From assembly GCF_035222485.1 (NCBI RefSeq), contig NC_085921.1:2852001-2916000 (forward strand): a stretch of 64,000 bases of DNA. The letters run 5' to 3'. The first letter of the stretch is position 1, and the number at the start of each line of letters is the position of its first letter. Both the position numbers and the translations under genes were made by a program. The notes below the pieces were generated by a model. It saw nothing but the letters and a program-made list of their open reading frames with translations, did no database searches and was not told the origin of the DNA. Positions 43,835 to 56,541 of this stretch are shown here, piece by piece. The stretch comes from Podospora pseudoanserina (taxonomy: Eukaryota; Ascomycota; Sordariomycetes; Sordariales; Podosporaceae).

Positions 43835-44708
43835 ATGTTGGGCATTCGCCTGGTGTCTCTGCTGGCCTTCACTGGCTCAGCCCTCGCAGAACTCGACTTC
43901 TCCAAGTGGAAGACTCGCCAGCCCGGCGAGCTCCGCGCTCCCTGTCCGGCCATGAATAGTCTCGCCAACCACGGCTTCATCCAGCGTGATGGCAAGAATA
44001 TCACCGTCGAGGGCCTCACCCCTGTCCTCAAGGAGGTCTTCCATCTCAGTCACGAGCTCGCCTTCACCGTGTCTCAGCTGGGCCTCTTTACGGCCCTTGA
44101 CCCATCCAAAGGTGTCTTTACTCTTCAAGACCTCACGGATCGTCACAACGTCTTTGAGCACGATGCTTCCCTGTCTCGCGAAGATGCCAAGTTCGGCGGT
44201 GACCAGTCTGTTCTTCATAAAGGACAGTTCCAAAAGTTCATGGATCACTTCAAGGGAGAAAAGTACATCTCCTTCGAGGCCGCTGCTAAGGCCCGCTATG
44301 CCATGGTCCAGGACTCGCGCAAGAGAAACCCCGACTTCACCTACGACGTCACGCACCGCATCACCAGCTACGGCGAAACTATCAAGTACCTCCGTACCAT
44401 TGTCGAGCCCTCTACAGGGAAGTGCCCGGTTGACTGGATCAAGATCCTTTTTGGTAAGTTGCCACCTGTCAGCCCCCATGCATGCCTCTCAGCCCACCCC
44501 TGCTAACATGTCATCTTCAGAGCAAGAGCGTCTTCCCTACAACGAGGGCTGGAGGCCCCCTACCAATGAGCTCAGCGGCTTCAGTCTCGCGAGTGAGGTT
44601 TTGGAGCTGGCTTTGATCACTCCTGAGAAACTTCCCGTCGATGAGTGCTTGGGCAAGGGCAAGGGTAAAGGAAACTGCAAGAGACGGCGCAGCTACCTTG
44701 GTATCTAA
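43835..44708 (+). CDS. stcC: heme-thiolate (chloroperoxidase-type) peroxidase StcC
   Basis: Exons are 43835-44453 and 44521-44708 (intron 67 nt), 268 aa. A signal peptide [18 protein letters not shown] precedes the mature chain. The proximal heme ligand motif is [15 protein letters not shown] (Pro-Cys-Pro). The acid-base motif follows as [16 protein letters not shown] (Glu-His-Asp), both typical of heme-thiolate peroxidases and unspecific peroxygenases. The C-terminus is very basic ([12 protein letters not shown]). StcC belongs to the sterigmatocystin cluster but has no firmly assigned step. Secretory targeting is odd for an enzyme acting on cytosolic or vesicle-bound intermediates. Confidence 0.9.
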
Positions 44709-44833
44709 CAGCTTGTAACAACACACCATGTTCATGACACATTAGTTTCCCTTTTCACTGTACCATATACCTGCTTTTAATACATTACAAAGGACTCGCA
44801 AATTACTCTCATTGCCCAACTTTGTCCCGTCTG

Positions 44834-46453
44834 TTACCCCTTCATTGTGATTTCTAGCCTCCGAGACTTCGGAACACCAGCAATAAAACTATCCACCACC
44901 ACCATGCTCTCCGGCGTAACAGAAGCGGCAAGCTTGGCTCCCGCACATTCCCGGAAAAACATGGCCGCAGCCAGCCGCATTTCGATTCGGCCGAGATGCA
45001 CCCCCAAGCACTGCCGGGCACCGTACCCGAACGGGTTGAACGACATCTTGGCCCGCTCCGACAGCTGCTTACCCGGCAGCCAGCGGGTATGGTCAAACAC
45101 ATCCGGATTCTCCCACGCGACCGGATCGCGGTGCAGGCTCCAGTTCTGCGTAACCACCACCGTATCATCCGGGACATAGTACCCACCAAGCGTGGCTCCC
45201 CCCTTCGGCACACTCCTCGGCATTGACCCCGGTGCTGCGCCATACAGCCGCAGGCTCTCGTCAATAACCGCGTTCAAAACCGGCAACCCTTCGCACACCT
45301 CATCAGTAATCTCCCCACTCCCCATCCCCGCCACCTCCGCCTCAACCTCCCTCTGCACCTCCGGCCGACTGAGCACGCACCAAAGCAAAAACGTCAACGA
45401 AATAGCCGTCGGATCCGACCCAGCAAGCAACAAAGCACCAGCATCAGTGACAATATCCGTATCACTCAGCCCAGGCGGCCCCCCTTGCTCTTCCTCCGCC
45501 AGCGCATTGGCAAACAGATTCCTCCTCCCCCCACCATCCACAACCTTCTCCTCCCTCCTTGCCTGCGCCACAACCCTATCCCCAGCAGCAAACATCCTCT
45601 CCTGCGAGTAAAACACATCCCTTAGCGGCCGCACCACCAAAGCAAGCATCCTCCCGAGGTAATAAACCGGCGGAACAAAATACTTGAGCAAATGCGCCAA
45701 ATCCCCCATCCTCCTTTCCAGCATAACCACAAACGGGTCCTTCACCCCATTTTTCACCGTGTCCTCCCCACCACCAAACGTGAGCCGACAGACGATCTCG
45801 TTGGCCATGAGGGTGAACCACCCCATCACCTCTGCCCCCTTTTCTCCTCTCATTGCATCAGCCTTGATTTTCGCCACCGCGAGGGCAACAGTCTCGCGGA
45901 TGGTGGGCTCCCATTCTTTGCGGAGGCTGGAAAGGGTGAAACCCTTTGCGTAGAGCCGACGCCGGGCAGAGTGTAGCTTGGGGTCCCGAAAATTGAAAAT
46001 GTTATCCACGGGCCCGGGGGAGAGGAGGGCGTAAAAGGGGGCTTTTGTGAAACCGGAGCCCATCTTGTGGATTTCGCGGGCGGTGGTGGGCTCGGCGATG
46101 TCGATTTCGCGGGGGCTGATGCGGACGATGGGGCCGTAGCGGCGGTGGAGGGAGTGGACGTAGTGGATTCGGTTGTTGGAGAAGACGGAGTAGGTCAGGC
46201 GGAGGGAGGTGAAGCGGGCGTGGAAGGGGCCGGGGATTTTGCCGAGGGGGGAGAGGAAGGCTGTGCGGATTATCTGGGAGTGATTTCGATGTCAGAGAAC
46301 ATAGGGCAAAGGTATGACGAGGGATGGTGGCAATATGGAAGAAAAGCTTACGGTGATGGCTTGGACAGTGACAAAGGCTAGTACGAGTAGAATACCCACA
46401 AAGGGAAGGGGCGCGCCTGTTGTGGCGTCGAGGATCGACTGGTAAATCGTCAT
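44834..46453 (-). CDS. stcB: cytochrome P450 StcB (CypX/AflV counterpart)
   Basis: Exons are 46453-46352 and 46273-44834 (intron 78 nt), 513 aa. The membrane anchor PFVGILLVLAFVTVQAIT leads to the hinge KIPGPFHARF. The I-helix is LLLAGSDPTAIS, ExxR in IDESLRLYGAAPG, TRWLPG in place of PERW, and heme loop FGYGARQCLGVHLG. In the pathway StcB acts with the flavoprotein StcW to convert averufin towards versiconal hemiacetal acetate. It converges with stcC. It is divergent from stcA across 1.2 kb, with one perfect AflR site 359 bp upstream of its start. The coding strand is GC-rich with many C/G-ending codons. Confidence 0.88.
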
Positions 46454-47661
46454 GTTTGATGCGGCAGTCTCTCAGGAAAGATTTGTGAATAGTTTGGGAC
46501 TGCTGATGATGCATCAGATGGGCTGTCATAAAGGCGACACAAGTTGCTTGGGGTATTCGACATTAAATGGAGAGGAGTAGTGCTTTACGGAAGGTTTTTA
46601 TTGCGGTCCCCGTGAGCGGCCCAAACTAGGCACAAAATTCATTAATAGAGGGAGAGATACCAATAATCGTCACAGGCCGAGCGACGGAGCAAAATTATTG
46701 ACAGACTGGCCCTGTGATGGTACGATACCTAGCTAAGGTAACACGGACCCCAAAAATTGTGAGTTTCTGCCATTAGGACGAGATTGTTCGCCATGGATCT
46801 CAGCCAAGGCCTCGGCCACCGAATGATATTCCATCTATTTAGCCTACCCCGGATACACGCACGGAGGTCACCGTTACTCCGTCAGCCCTTTTACATTCTG
46901 GATATCATTATTTGTAATGCATATGTTACACAAAATGGTTGGAAAGATCAGTACCTACTACCCTTCCTGATCTGGGCCGTGATATTACCTGTAGAAATCA
47001 GTCCGGTAATGAGATGGCTGCAATATCCCACCGGTTGTTGGAAGAGTTCTGACATCCCATATGAATTTCTGAACTTCAAGTTGTGTAGCTTCATAGGTAG
47101 GCTATCGTTTACTTTTCGAGTCTGAGCCAACACAAATGGCTCCGAGAAAGCCTAGGTCGATCAGACATTACCAGTCTAGGTATATCACCTTCATACCTGA
47201 AGCACTTTAACAAATAAACATGTACTCATATACTTACAATCCCAGCGTGTTACCTGTGAGTTGGGTACCTCTGGCTCTGGGAGAGACCATGTATCTGACG
47301 ACAAAGCACCAACAAGTCCACAGATAAAATTTGTATAACGAGGCTTCACTCCGCGTCGGCCGGCTCAACCTTACAGGTACCTGATTCGTGCCAAGTACCA
47401 TCACCCAAGCGAAATCGCAAGCCCGAGACGCTTGATATCGGTCCCCTACTGACTATGACCGCTGCGGAGCAATATTGAAACGGAAAGCGATAGACTAGTG
47501 TTACCTATCGTCACCCTCGGCATCGGCTTGAGCTTGTGCCAGCTGATGCTGTGCTTCTATCCTCATTGAGACACTTGAGTAATAATCCCTCGTATCTCCT
47601 TTCTTCACCGCATTATAGATCAGCCTTTTTTTCTCTTTCTTGCTTCCCCGTACCTATAACC
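46454..47661. promoter_or_regulatory. divergent stcB/stcA promoter
   Basis: 1.2 kb between start codons. Only one perfect AflR site (46812-46822) and no relaxed site close to the polyketide synthase gene. The rest is AT-richer and without supported genes. Confidence 0.55.
46812..46822 (+). promoter_or_regulatory. perfect AflR palindrome TCGGCCACCGA
   Basis: TCGG-N3-CCGA, 359 bp from the stcB start and about 840 bp from the stcA start. Confidence 0.65.
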
Positions 47662-50600
47662 ATGTGGTCACCTTCCTCCCATCATCATACTCCTTCGACC
47701 GCCTTTCACACACCAGCCATGGCCAACAATACAAGCATATTTCTCTTCGGAGACCAAACATTTGACTTTGTGCCAAAGCTGCGCGAACTCTTGACTGTTC
47801 AGGACTGTCCTCTCCTGGCAGCCTTCTTGGGCCAGGCTCACTATGTTGTCCGGGCACAGATGATCCGATCGCTGCCGCCGCAAGAGCACAAACTCTCCAG
47901 GACGGCCAACCTGGCTGAGATGTTGCAAAAGTATGCCGACGGGAAGTTAAATCCAGCATTTCAGACTGCCTTGTCGTGTATATCCCAGCTGGGCAGCTTT
48001 ATGCAGTGAGTCTCATCTCAATCTCTTATAAGATGGCCGGACATACTGACCATATCCGAAGGACATACGAAGAAGACAGCACAAAGCCCTACCCGCGTGC
48101 CAATGATAGCTACGTTTTGGGTGTATGTACCGGCTCGCTTGCCGCCGCTGCTATCAGCTGCAGCAGCTCTCTCTCAGAACTGCTACCTATAGCCGTCCAA
48201 ACAGCCTTGATAGCATTCCGTCTTGGCCTCTGCGCACTCGAAATGCGAGACCGTCTCGAGACATCGGCTCCCGATCGTGCACGTCCATGGTCTGCTGTCG
48301 TCTCAGGTCTTATGCCACAAGTCGCCGAGGCACTCGTGAAGGAGTTCTGTGATGGGAATGCCCTGCCCAAGACTCGATATCCCTGGATCACAGCTACTGC
48401 CGCCAAGTCAACAACTATCACTGGAAGCCCCCGTGTTCTGGACCAGCTGCTTGCTGCCAAGTCATTCAGCGGCTACAAAACAACGGAGATTCCAGTCTTT
48501 GTGCCATCGCACGGCGACCATCTCTTCACGTCCAAAGACATCGATTTCATCCTGGAGACTACTGCTGTTGAGCCATGGTCGGGCTACTCAGCCAAGATCC
48601 CTTTCCTGTCAAGCGCGTCTGGCAAGTTAGTGTGGGTGGCAAACTTCAGAGATCTTGTCGAGCTGGCGCTGTCTCAGTGTCTCCTGGTACCCATTGGCTG
48701 GGACAAGGTTGAGACCGAAGTGCCTCGTCTACTCAAGTCTCGCGGTGTTAGCAGCGCTGTCATCGCTCCCGTGGGGTCATCCGCTCAAAAGAGCCTGTCG
48801 TCAGCTCTAGCAACTGGCGGTATCGCCAATGAAATTGGGACCGTGACCGGTGGGACCAACAGGTTTTCCCATCGCCCCGGAAGCAACAGGTGCAAGCTTG
48901 CCATTGTTTCCATGTCGGGAAGATTTCCCGAGGCTCAGAGTACTGATGCCTTCTGGGATCTCCTATACAAAGGCGTCGACACGTGCAAAGAGGTGCCACG
49001 TCGACGATGGGACGTCAGAACCCATGTAGACGACACCGGCAAGGCTCGCAACAAAGGCGCCACACGATGGGGCTGCTGGCTGGACTTTACAGCTGAGTTT
49101 GACCCGCGGTTCTTTAGCATTTCGCCCAAGGAGGCGCCTCAGATGGATCCGGCCCAGCGAATGTCGTTGATGTCGACGTACGAGGCCATGGAGCGTGCTG
49201 GCATCGTCCCCGATACAACTCCATCCACGCAGCGCAACCGTATTGGGGTATTCCATGGTGTCACTAGCAACGATTGGATGGAGACCAACACGGCCCAGAA
49301 CATCGACACGCACTTTATTACGGGAGGCAACAGAGGCTTCATCCCCGGCCGCATCAACTTTTGCTTCGAGTTCTCGGGCCCAAGCTACAGCAATGACACT
49401 GCTTGCTCGTCCAGTCTGGCAGCGATCCACCTGGCTTGCAACTCGCTCTGGCGCGGTGACTGTGATACAGCTGTTGCTGGTGGTACAAACATGATCTTCA
49501 CGCCCGATGGCCACACCGGTCTTGACAAAGGCTTCTTTTTGTCTCGTACTGGAAACTGCAAGCCGTTTGATGACGCTGCGGATGGCTACTGCCGTGCTGA
49601 GGGTGTTGGCACTGTCTTCATCAAGCGATTGGAGGATGCCTTGGCTGACAATGATCCCATCCTCGCCACCATCCTCGACGCCAAGACGAACCACTCTGCC
49701 ATGTCAGACTCGATGACGAGACCACACGTCGGCGCTCAAATCGAGAACATGACTGCTGTGCTTAGCAGTGCCTGTGTTAGGCCCAACGAGCTGAGCTACA
49801 TCGAGATGCACGGGACCGGCACCCAGGTCGGGGACGCGGTCGAAATGGAGTCTGTGCTCTCCGTCTTTGCCCCTGACGAGGAGGCTCGTCCCAAGAATCG
49901 CCCATTGTACGTTGGTTCTGCGAAAGCCAATGTTGGCCATGGTGAAGGTGTCTCGGGCGTGACCAGCCTTGTCAAGGTGCTCTTGATGATGCAGCACAAC
50001 ACCATTGTGCCTCACTGCGGGATCAAGCCTGGAAGCAAGATCAACCGACATTACCCTAACCTTGGAGCACGCAACGTTCACATTGCCCTGGAGCCCAAGC
50101 CGTGGCCTCGGTCTAAGGGGCCTCGCCGCGTTCTCATCAACAACTTCAGCGCCGCCGGTGGCAACACGGCACTGCTGGTGGAAGATGCACCCGAGCGCCA
50201 GGACTTTTCTGCACCAGACCCGAGAACCAACCACATTGTCACTGCTTCTGGCCATGTGGGAAAGTCGCTCAAGAGCAACCTGGAACGACTCCTCGAGCAC
50301 ATTCAGAGTACTCCGAATCTCTCGATCTCTCAGCTGTCGTATACCACCACAGCTCGCCGCTGGCATCACCTTCACCGTGTGAGCATCACCGGGTCCACCA
50401 TCACCGAGGTGGAGCGCAGCTTGATAACGGCCATCGCCAATGGAGACGGTATCAACCGTCCCAAGACCAAGCCCAACGTCGTTTTTGCCTTCACAGGTCA
50501 AGGCTCACAGTACCTTGGTATGGGTCGACAGTTGTACGAGGCATATCCAAAATTCCGTGACGCCGTTGATCGCTTCGACCGTCTCGCGCAGAGTCATGGC

Positions 50601-53600
50601 CTCCCTTCTTTTCTGAACATCATCACCTCTGCTGAGGGCGACATGGATGCCATGCTCCCCGTAGTGGTGCAGGTCGGTCTGGCATGCCTTGAAATGGCCC
50701 TCGGTGACCTCCTCCAATCCTTTGGGCTCAGGCCTAGCGTTGTCGTGGGCCACAGTCTTGGAGAGTACGCGGCGCTGTATGTGGCCGGTGTCCTTTCAGC
50801 GTCTGACGCGATTTATGTCGTCGGGAAGCGAGCCGAGCTTCTTCAGGAACGCTGTCAGCGCGGTACCCATTCTATGCTAGCCGCTAGAGCTTCAGCTGCT
50901 TCTCTTACCGAGACGTTGGAAGGGTTGAGCTGTGATGTTGCGTGTATCAATGGCCCGCATGATACTGTCTTGAGCGGCTCGATCGAGGATATCACCGAGG
51001 CGCAACGTGTCCTCGCTGGAAAGGGGATCAAGGCGACAGTATTGAAGCTTCCGTTCGCCTTTCATTCGGCTCAGGTGCAGCCGATTCTGGAAGACTTTGA
51101 GAAACTGGCAGGTGGGGTGTGTTTCTCAAAACCGGCTGTGCCTGTCTTGTCGCCACTATTGGGCAATATCATTAACGAGGAAGGTGCCATCGGTGCCAAC
51201 TATCTTGCCAGACATTGCCGCGAGGCGGTCGATATGGTCAAAGCTCTCGAGACAGCCAGAGATAAGGGCCTCATCAACGATAAGACCATCATCGTCGAGC
51301 TTGGGCCAAAACCGTTGCTCAGTGGCATGGTGAAGATGACACTCGGAAACAACATGACCACGCTATCCACTCTGCATCAGAATACAGACGTCTGGCCTAA
51401 TCTCACCACCATCCTGTCGACCATCTACACTGCTGGTCTCGACGTCAACTGGGTCGCCTATCACGCTCCTTTTAACTCGGCCAAGAAAGTGATCCCTCTA
51501 CCTGACTATGGCTGGGACTTGAAGGAGTACTACATCCCTTACGAAGGCGACTGGTGCCTGCACCGCCACGAGATCAAATGCGACTGCGCTGATGCCGGCA
51601 AAGAGGTGCACACTTCTGCCTATCAGGTGCCCACCGAGTCGCCCCTTCGCAAGCCATCAAAGCTGGATGCCACGAAAGAAGCCTACCCTGAAATCAAGAC
51701 TACAACCACTGTCCACCGTGTGGTTGAAGAGAAGACAGAGCCGTTGGGAGCCACCTTTATAGTCGAAACAGACATGTCCCGTGCCGATGTCAACCCTATT
51801 GCACAAGGCCACCTCGTCGATGGCATCCCCCTCGCCACGCCTTCATTCTACGCCGACATTGCCCTCCAAGTCGGCAGATACTCCATGGCCCGACTCCGAG
51901 CCGGACACCCAGGAGCCCTGGACGGTCTTGTTGACGTGTGTGATCTTGTTGTCGACAAAGCCCTTATTCCCCACGGACAAGGTCCCCAGCTCCTCCGCAC
52001 TACCTTAACAATGAGCTGGCCTCCCAAGGCAGCCGCCACCACCCGGAAAGCCACCGTCAAGTTCGCAACATATCTCCCCGACGGAAAGCTCGACACGGAG
52101 CACGCCACCTGCACAGTCCGCTTCACGACAGATGCCCAGCACAAGTCCCTCCAAAAGAAAGTACCCGACTACAAGGCCAAGATCCACCAGCTCCACGATG
52201 GCATGGCGAAGGGAAGATGCCTCCGATACACCCGCAAGAGCGGGTACAAGCTCATGAGCAGCATGGCTACTTTCCACCCTGATTACAAGCTCCTCGACAA
52301 TCTGATTCTCAAAGAGGCAGAAAATGAAGCAACTTGTAAGATGAACTTTTCCGATGCGAAGAGCGAAGGGGACTTTGCTGCCCATCCAGCGTATGTGGAT
52401 GCCATCACCCAGGTGGCTGGGTTTGCCATGAACGCCAGTGACGAGACGGATATTGCCAAGGAGGTGTATGTCAACCATGGCTGGGGGTCGTTGCAGATCT
52501 ATGAGCCGCTAGTGAAGGGGAAGGAGTATGAGGTTTACACCAAGTTCAGCAGGGATAAGGGGGGTGATCTTGCTCACGGTGATGTGGTTGTTCTGCATGG
52601 GGACAAAGTGGTGGCGTTCTTTGGGAATCTGTCGGTAAGTTGTCGTGACGTCTATTTTTTTTTTCAGTGTTTGATGAAGGGTAAGATGCTGATACTCGAT
52701 GATACAGCTGCGGAACGTGCCACGAAAGGCATTGCATGTTGTGCTCAAGTCAGCACTTGACAAAGGCATCCGTCAACGCGGCGGAAACCCGACAGCTCCT
52801 GCAAAGTCCAAGCCATCATTTGTTGATGTCAAACCAACGCCTGCTCCGATGACGACGAAGCAAGCAACCCAGCCAGCGCCAGCCTCAGACTCGGTGAAGA
52901 AAAGGACAGCCCCTAAACCCAAGGCAAAGACTTGCGGGACACCCAATGATGAGAAGTTCCACGCGGTCCTGCGGGTTGTTTCCGAGGAGAGCGGTGTTGC
53001 TCTCGAGGAGCTCACAGATGAGAGCAACTTTGTCGACATGGGCATCGACTCACTGAGCTCCATGGTGATTGGCAGTAGAATGAGGGAAGACTTGGGCATG
53101 GACATGGCCTCGGAATTCTCGCTCTTCATTGACTGCCCAACTGTTGGTGCCTTGAGAAACTACTTGGGTGCTTCTTCTACCGCAGCAGAAGTAGAAGATG
53201 ACGAAGATGACGAATACCATGACGCCGAGCCGGTTGCAAGTCAACAGACACCAGACCCATACCTTGCACATGTTACAACCCGAGCTTCCGATGTATTGGC
53301 AACACCCACCACGGAGTCTGGCGCAGCCTTCGACAGCAGCCAGTTTCCTGCCGCACTGAAGATCATCTCTGAGGAAAGCGGCGTCGCGATTGAAGAACTC
53401 ACCACCGAGACAATCTTTTCCGACATTGGCATAGACTCCCTCAGCTCCATGGTCATCTCCAGTCGTTTCAAAGAGGAACTCGGCCTAGGCCTCGACTCAG
53501 CCTTCTCCCTCTTCGACGACGTCCCCACCGTGGCCAAACTCTCCGCGTTCCTCAACAACAACAACAACAACAACAGCAGCAGCAATCTTGCTCCGGAAGA

Positions 53601-54596
53601 AGTCGCCTCGATCTCTTCCACCACCTCAGATCTAGACCATAGTTCCTCTATCCACGAAAGCAGCAGCAGCAGCGCCAGCGAACCCGAGGATGACGACAAC
53701 GATACCCCCCCATCCATCAAGCGCGTGCCACACTGCCGTCCCTGCACGTCCGTCATCCTCCAAAGCCTCCCCCGCGTCGCAAAAAGAACCCTCTTCCTTC
53801 TCCCGGACGGCGGCGGCTCCGCATCCTCCTACGTCCCCCTCCCCCGCCTCAAATCCGACGTCGCCGTCGTCGGCCTCAACTGCCCCTACGCGCGCGACCC
53901 CGAAAATATGAACTGCACCCACACAGCCATGATCGAGTCTTTTTGTGCCGAAATCCGGCGCCGCCAACCCCACGGGCCATATCACCTAGGCGGGTGGTCC
54001 TCGGGTGGGGCGTTCGCCTATGTCGTGGCGGAGGCGCTGGTGAATTCTGGGGAGGAGGTCGGGAGCATCATCATCATCGACGCGCCGGTGCCACAGGTGA
54101 TGGAGAAGTTGCCGGATAGCTTTTACAAGCATTGTAATAGTGTGGGGCTGTTTGCGAATCAGCCTGGGGGGCAGGGGGGTAGTGCTGAGCCGCCGGGGTA
54201 TTTGATTCCGCATTTTCAGGCGGTGGTGGATGTCATGTTGGATTACAAGGTTGCTCCGCTCAAAGCCATCAGTGGTAGGATGCCCAAGGTGGGCTTGATT
54301 TGGGCTGCTGAGACTGTGTTGAAGGAGAGCGAGGCGCCGAAGATGAAGGGGATGCATTTTATGGTGAAGAAGAGGGTTGATTTTGGACCGGATGGGTGGG
54401 ATGGGGTGCTGCCTGGGGCCGAGTTTGATATTGTGAAGGCGGAGGGGGCGAATCATTTTACGCTTATGGTGAGTGGACTGATTTGTTGTGAGGAATGTGA
54501 AAATGGGATGTTGGCTAACGCACAGAACAGAGCAAGGAGTATGTCGGGTTGATTAGCGATCTGATTGACCGTGTTATGAGTGGTTATACTGGGTGA
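47662..54596 (+). CDS. stcA: non-reducing polyketide synthase StcA (norsolorinic acid anthrone synthase)
   Basis: Exons are 47662-48005, 48062-52634, 52708-54468 and 54531-54596, 2247 aa (start at 47719 also possible). Domains: starter-unit acyltransferase ([13 protein letters not shown]), ketosynthase from about residue 390 (active cysteine in DTACSSS near 563), malonyl transferase ([11 protein letters not shown] near 1011), product template (His in GHLVDG near 1363, Asp in [10 protein letters not shown] near 1560), two acyl carrier domains (GIDSLSSM near 1753 and 1880), and a thioesterase/Claisen cyclase ([11 protein letters not shown] near 2069). It condenses hexanoyl from StcJ/StcK with malonyl units into norsolorinic acid anthrone. 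A poly-Asn tract links the second carrier domain to the thioesterase. Confidence 0.95.
53556..53583 (+). repeat. AAC microsatellite in stcA interdomain linker
   Basis: Tandem AAC units followed by AGC units encode Asn and Ser runs between the second carrier domain and the acidic Ser-rich linker to the thioesterase. Confidence 0.8.
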
Positions 54597-55205
54597 GAAG
54601 ATATGGGTAAGGGTTACGACTGTGACGAAGTTATGAGTTCTATTCACTGTATCTAGGCGAGTTGGGATATTTTGAGTTCGTTGGCGTTTTCTGGATGGTC
54701 AGGCTTGAACTTGTATCTCTGATCTCTTATGACCAGTTGGGGTTTTATTGCTAATCCCTTGTCCTTCGTATTGCTACCTCGTTCGTTCTGGAGAAATGGT
54801 TCATTCGATTCACGTTAATGGGCGTAACCCCTAAATGTCTTATTGCTCGCTCCACTCCCATCACCACTGTTCATTCCTCAACTGTGGGAGGTATTACTCC
54901 TGGCGGATTGGTCAAGCAGGTTGCTCCAGGGCTTCGGCCTGAGGCCCACTTATTGGTGAGGGGATAGGAAAAGGTTTTTGCTCTCTGGAGCTGTTTGTTT
55001 GAGTATCTGAGAATATCATCAATTATTACACATCTCTGAGGACGTACAACATCAACCCATGCGGCCCCTAAGATTACACCCGCCCCCACTCCTCCGCTAA
55101 CCACTCCAAAACCAGCATGCCACTGCCCGCGCCACCAAAACACTCATCATCATCATCATCATCATCCCTAGAGTCACAAACTACAAATAAGCCCATGCTC
55201 ACACA
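54597..55205. other. stcA-stcO convergent spacer
   Basis: 609 bp at the junction of the core with the O-P-R-Q block. It contains an (ATC)n microsatellite at about 55144-55168. No transposon ends, target-site duplications or open frames that I can support. Confidence 0.5.
55144..55168. repeat. (ATC)n microsatellite
   Basis: About eight ATC units in the 3' flank of stcO. Confidence 0.8.
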
Positions 55206-56111
55206 CTAACTACTTCTCACCGTCACGGTCGCATAAGCAGGCAACCCGGGAGCCTCAGCATACATACCAATCGCGAAAAAAGGCGCCATTGGGCCATACA
55301 AAAATGTCACCCCCTCTCTCAACCGTTCCCCCACCCTCCCCATCGCCCCCTTGACTAGGAACCCCATCAATGGCATCCATTTTTCTCTCACCTTCCCCCT
55401 CGCCGTGACGCCCACTGCCTTTCCGTGAAGCCGTTCCCTCGTCGTGGCAAGCTCGCACATCGCCGCCCCAAGATCGGCGTAACTAAGCGCGACGTCTTGC
55501 TTTTCGTCTGCTCGGGTGATGAGAGAATATCCCGTCGGGGGGGACTCGTGAAGCGTGGGCGGGTCGATGAGTATGTAATTTAACAACCCGTTTCTGGAAG
55601 CTGGAATGTAGAGGTTGCATGCCTCTTCTAGGTCGGAGTAGCTGTTGTGGAGACAGAAACTGACAACGGAGTGGACTAGCTTGGGCACTTGGGAGGAGAG
55701 GGCGGGGTTGAGGCTTGCGGTGCGGAGTTGGAGGATTGTGGGGGGTTGGTAGTGGCTCTTGTTGGTGAGCGAGATGGTGGTGAGGGAGGAGATGATGGCT
55801 GATGCGGTGGCGGAGTGGAGGGTTGTGCCGGGGTTGCTGGCGTTGGTGCCGACGCAGTTGAGGATTGTGGTTGCTGAGGTTAGGCAGGGGGTTAGGGAGT
55901 GGGGAGAGGTGGAGGTGCCTTCGAAGATGTGGATTTTGAAAGGGGGGGGAGGGCGGGATGAGAGGAGGGTTGGGAAGGTTTGGAGGAGTTTGGGTTTGGA
56001 GCGGACGAGGATGTTGAGTTGGATTAGGTCTTGAGGGGGGTTTTGGAGGAGGTGGTGAAGGATGCTGGTGCCGGTTGCGCCGGTAGCTCCGAGGAGGGCG
56101 TAGGTGGACAT
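55206..56111 (-). CDS. stcO: NAD(P)-binding NmrA-like oxidoreductase StcO (AvfA/AflI-like)
   Basis: Single exon, 301 aa. The N-terminal Rossmann motif LLGATGATGTSIL and the extended NmrA/isoflavone-reductase-like layout (NILVRSKPKLL, TTILNCVGTNA) match the AvfA/OrdB group. The second member is at 58034-58831. I assign this copy as StcO by neighbourhood, because the other is paired with stcQ as OrdB is with AflY. AvfA-type proteins are needed around averufin formation. The DNA is biased to C-ending codons with many Thr/Ser/Pro residues. Two perfect AflR sites lie upstream. Confidence 0.78.
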   Translation of the reverse strand: MSTYALLGATGATGTSILHHLLQNPPQDLIQLNILVRSKPKLLQTFPTLLSSRPPPPFKIHIFEGTSTSPHSLTPCLTSATTILNCVGTNASNPGTTLHSATASAIISSLTTISLTNKSHYQPPTILQLRTASLNPALSSQVPKLVHSVVSFCLHNSYSDLEEACNLYIPASRNGLLNYILIDPPTLHESPPTGYSLITRADEKQDVALSYADLGAAMCELATTRERLHGKAVGVTARGKVREKWMPLMGFLVKGAMGRVGERLREGVTFLYGPMAPFFAIGMYAEAPGLPAYATVTVRSS

Positions 56112-56267
56112 GTTGATGATGGGTGAGCTTCTTTTGGTGGCGTTTACCTATGGATAGTCAGTCTCTTTCACCACGGGTGTACTGATGCCTACATGTATGC
56201 GTGGAATAGGTAGGTGAGTGACGGGTGGCGATCTGGCTTGCTGTTGGTTGATGAAGCTACTGCAATA

Positions 56268-56278
56268 TCGGTGTACGA
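56268..56278 (+). promoter_or_regulatory. perfect AflR site TCGGTGTACGA
   Basis: TCG-N5-CGA, 157 bp upstream of the stcO start. Confidence 0.7.
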
Positions 56279-56282
56279 TATT

Positions 56283-56293
56283 TCGGGGAGCGA
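56283..56293 (+). promoter_or_regulatory. perfect AflR site TCGGGGAGCGA
   Basis: Second TCG-N5-CGA site, 4 bp after the end of the previous one and 172 bp from stcO. Confidence 0.7.
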
Positions 56294-56541
56294 ATTCGTT
56301 GGCAAGTGCTTGTCGTACCGCACAATTGTGTCGCTATCCTGACTCAACTAAGCAACTTTTTGCTTTGGTGTCAACACAAATGACGTTATGGATATGTATT
56401 AGGAGTCATCGTTCATCAAGACAACCTTGAAGCCATGCAAGAAGTTAATGGTAGCAGAAGTCGCATTCGCCCTTTCCAATTCACCTTGGTCTGCATTCGT
56501 GTACATGCTACCTAATAGTACCAACGCGTACATCCAATCCC

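Larger units (their letters stand above)
56112..56541. promoter_or_regulatory. stcO upstream region with tandem AflR sites
   Basis: 430 bp between the stcO start and the stcP stop, holding two perfect AflR sites 15 bp apart. Confidence 0.65.
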
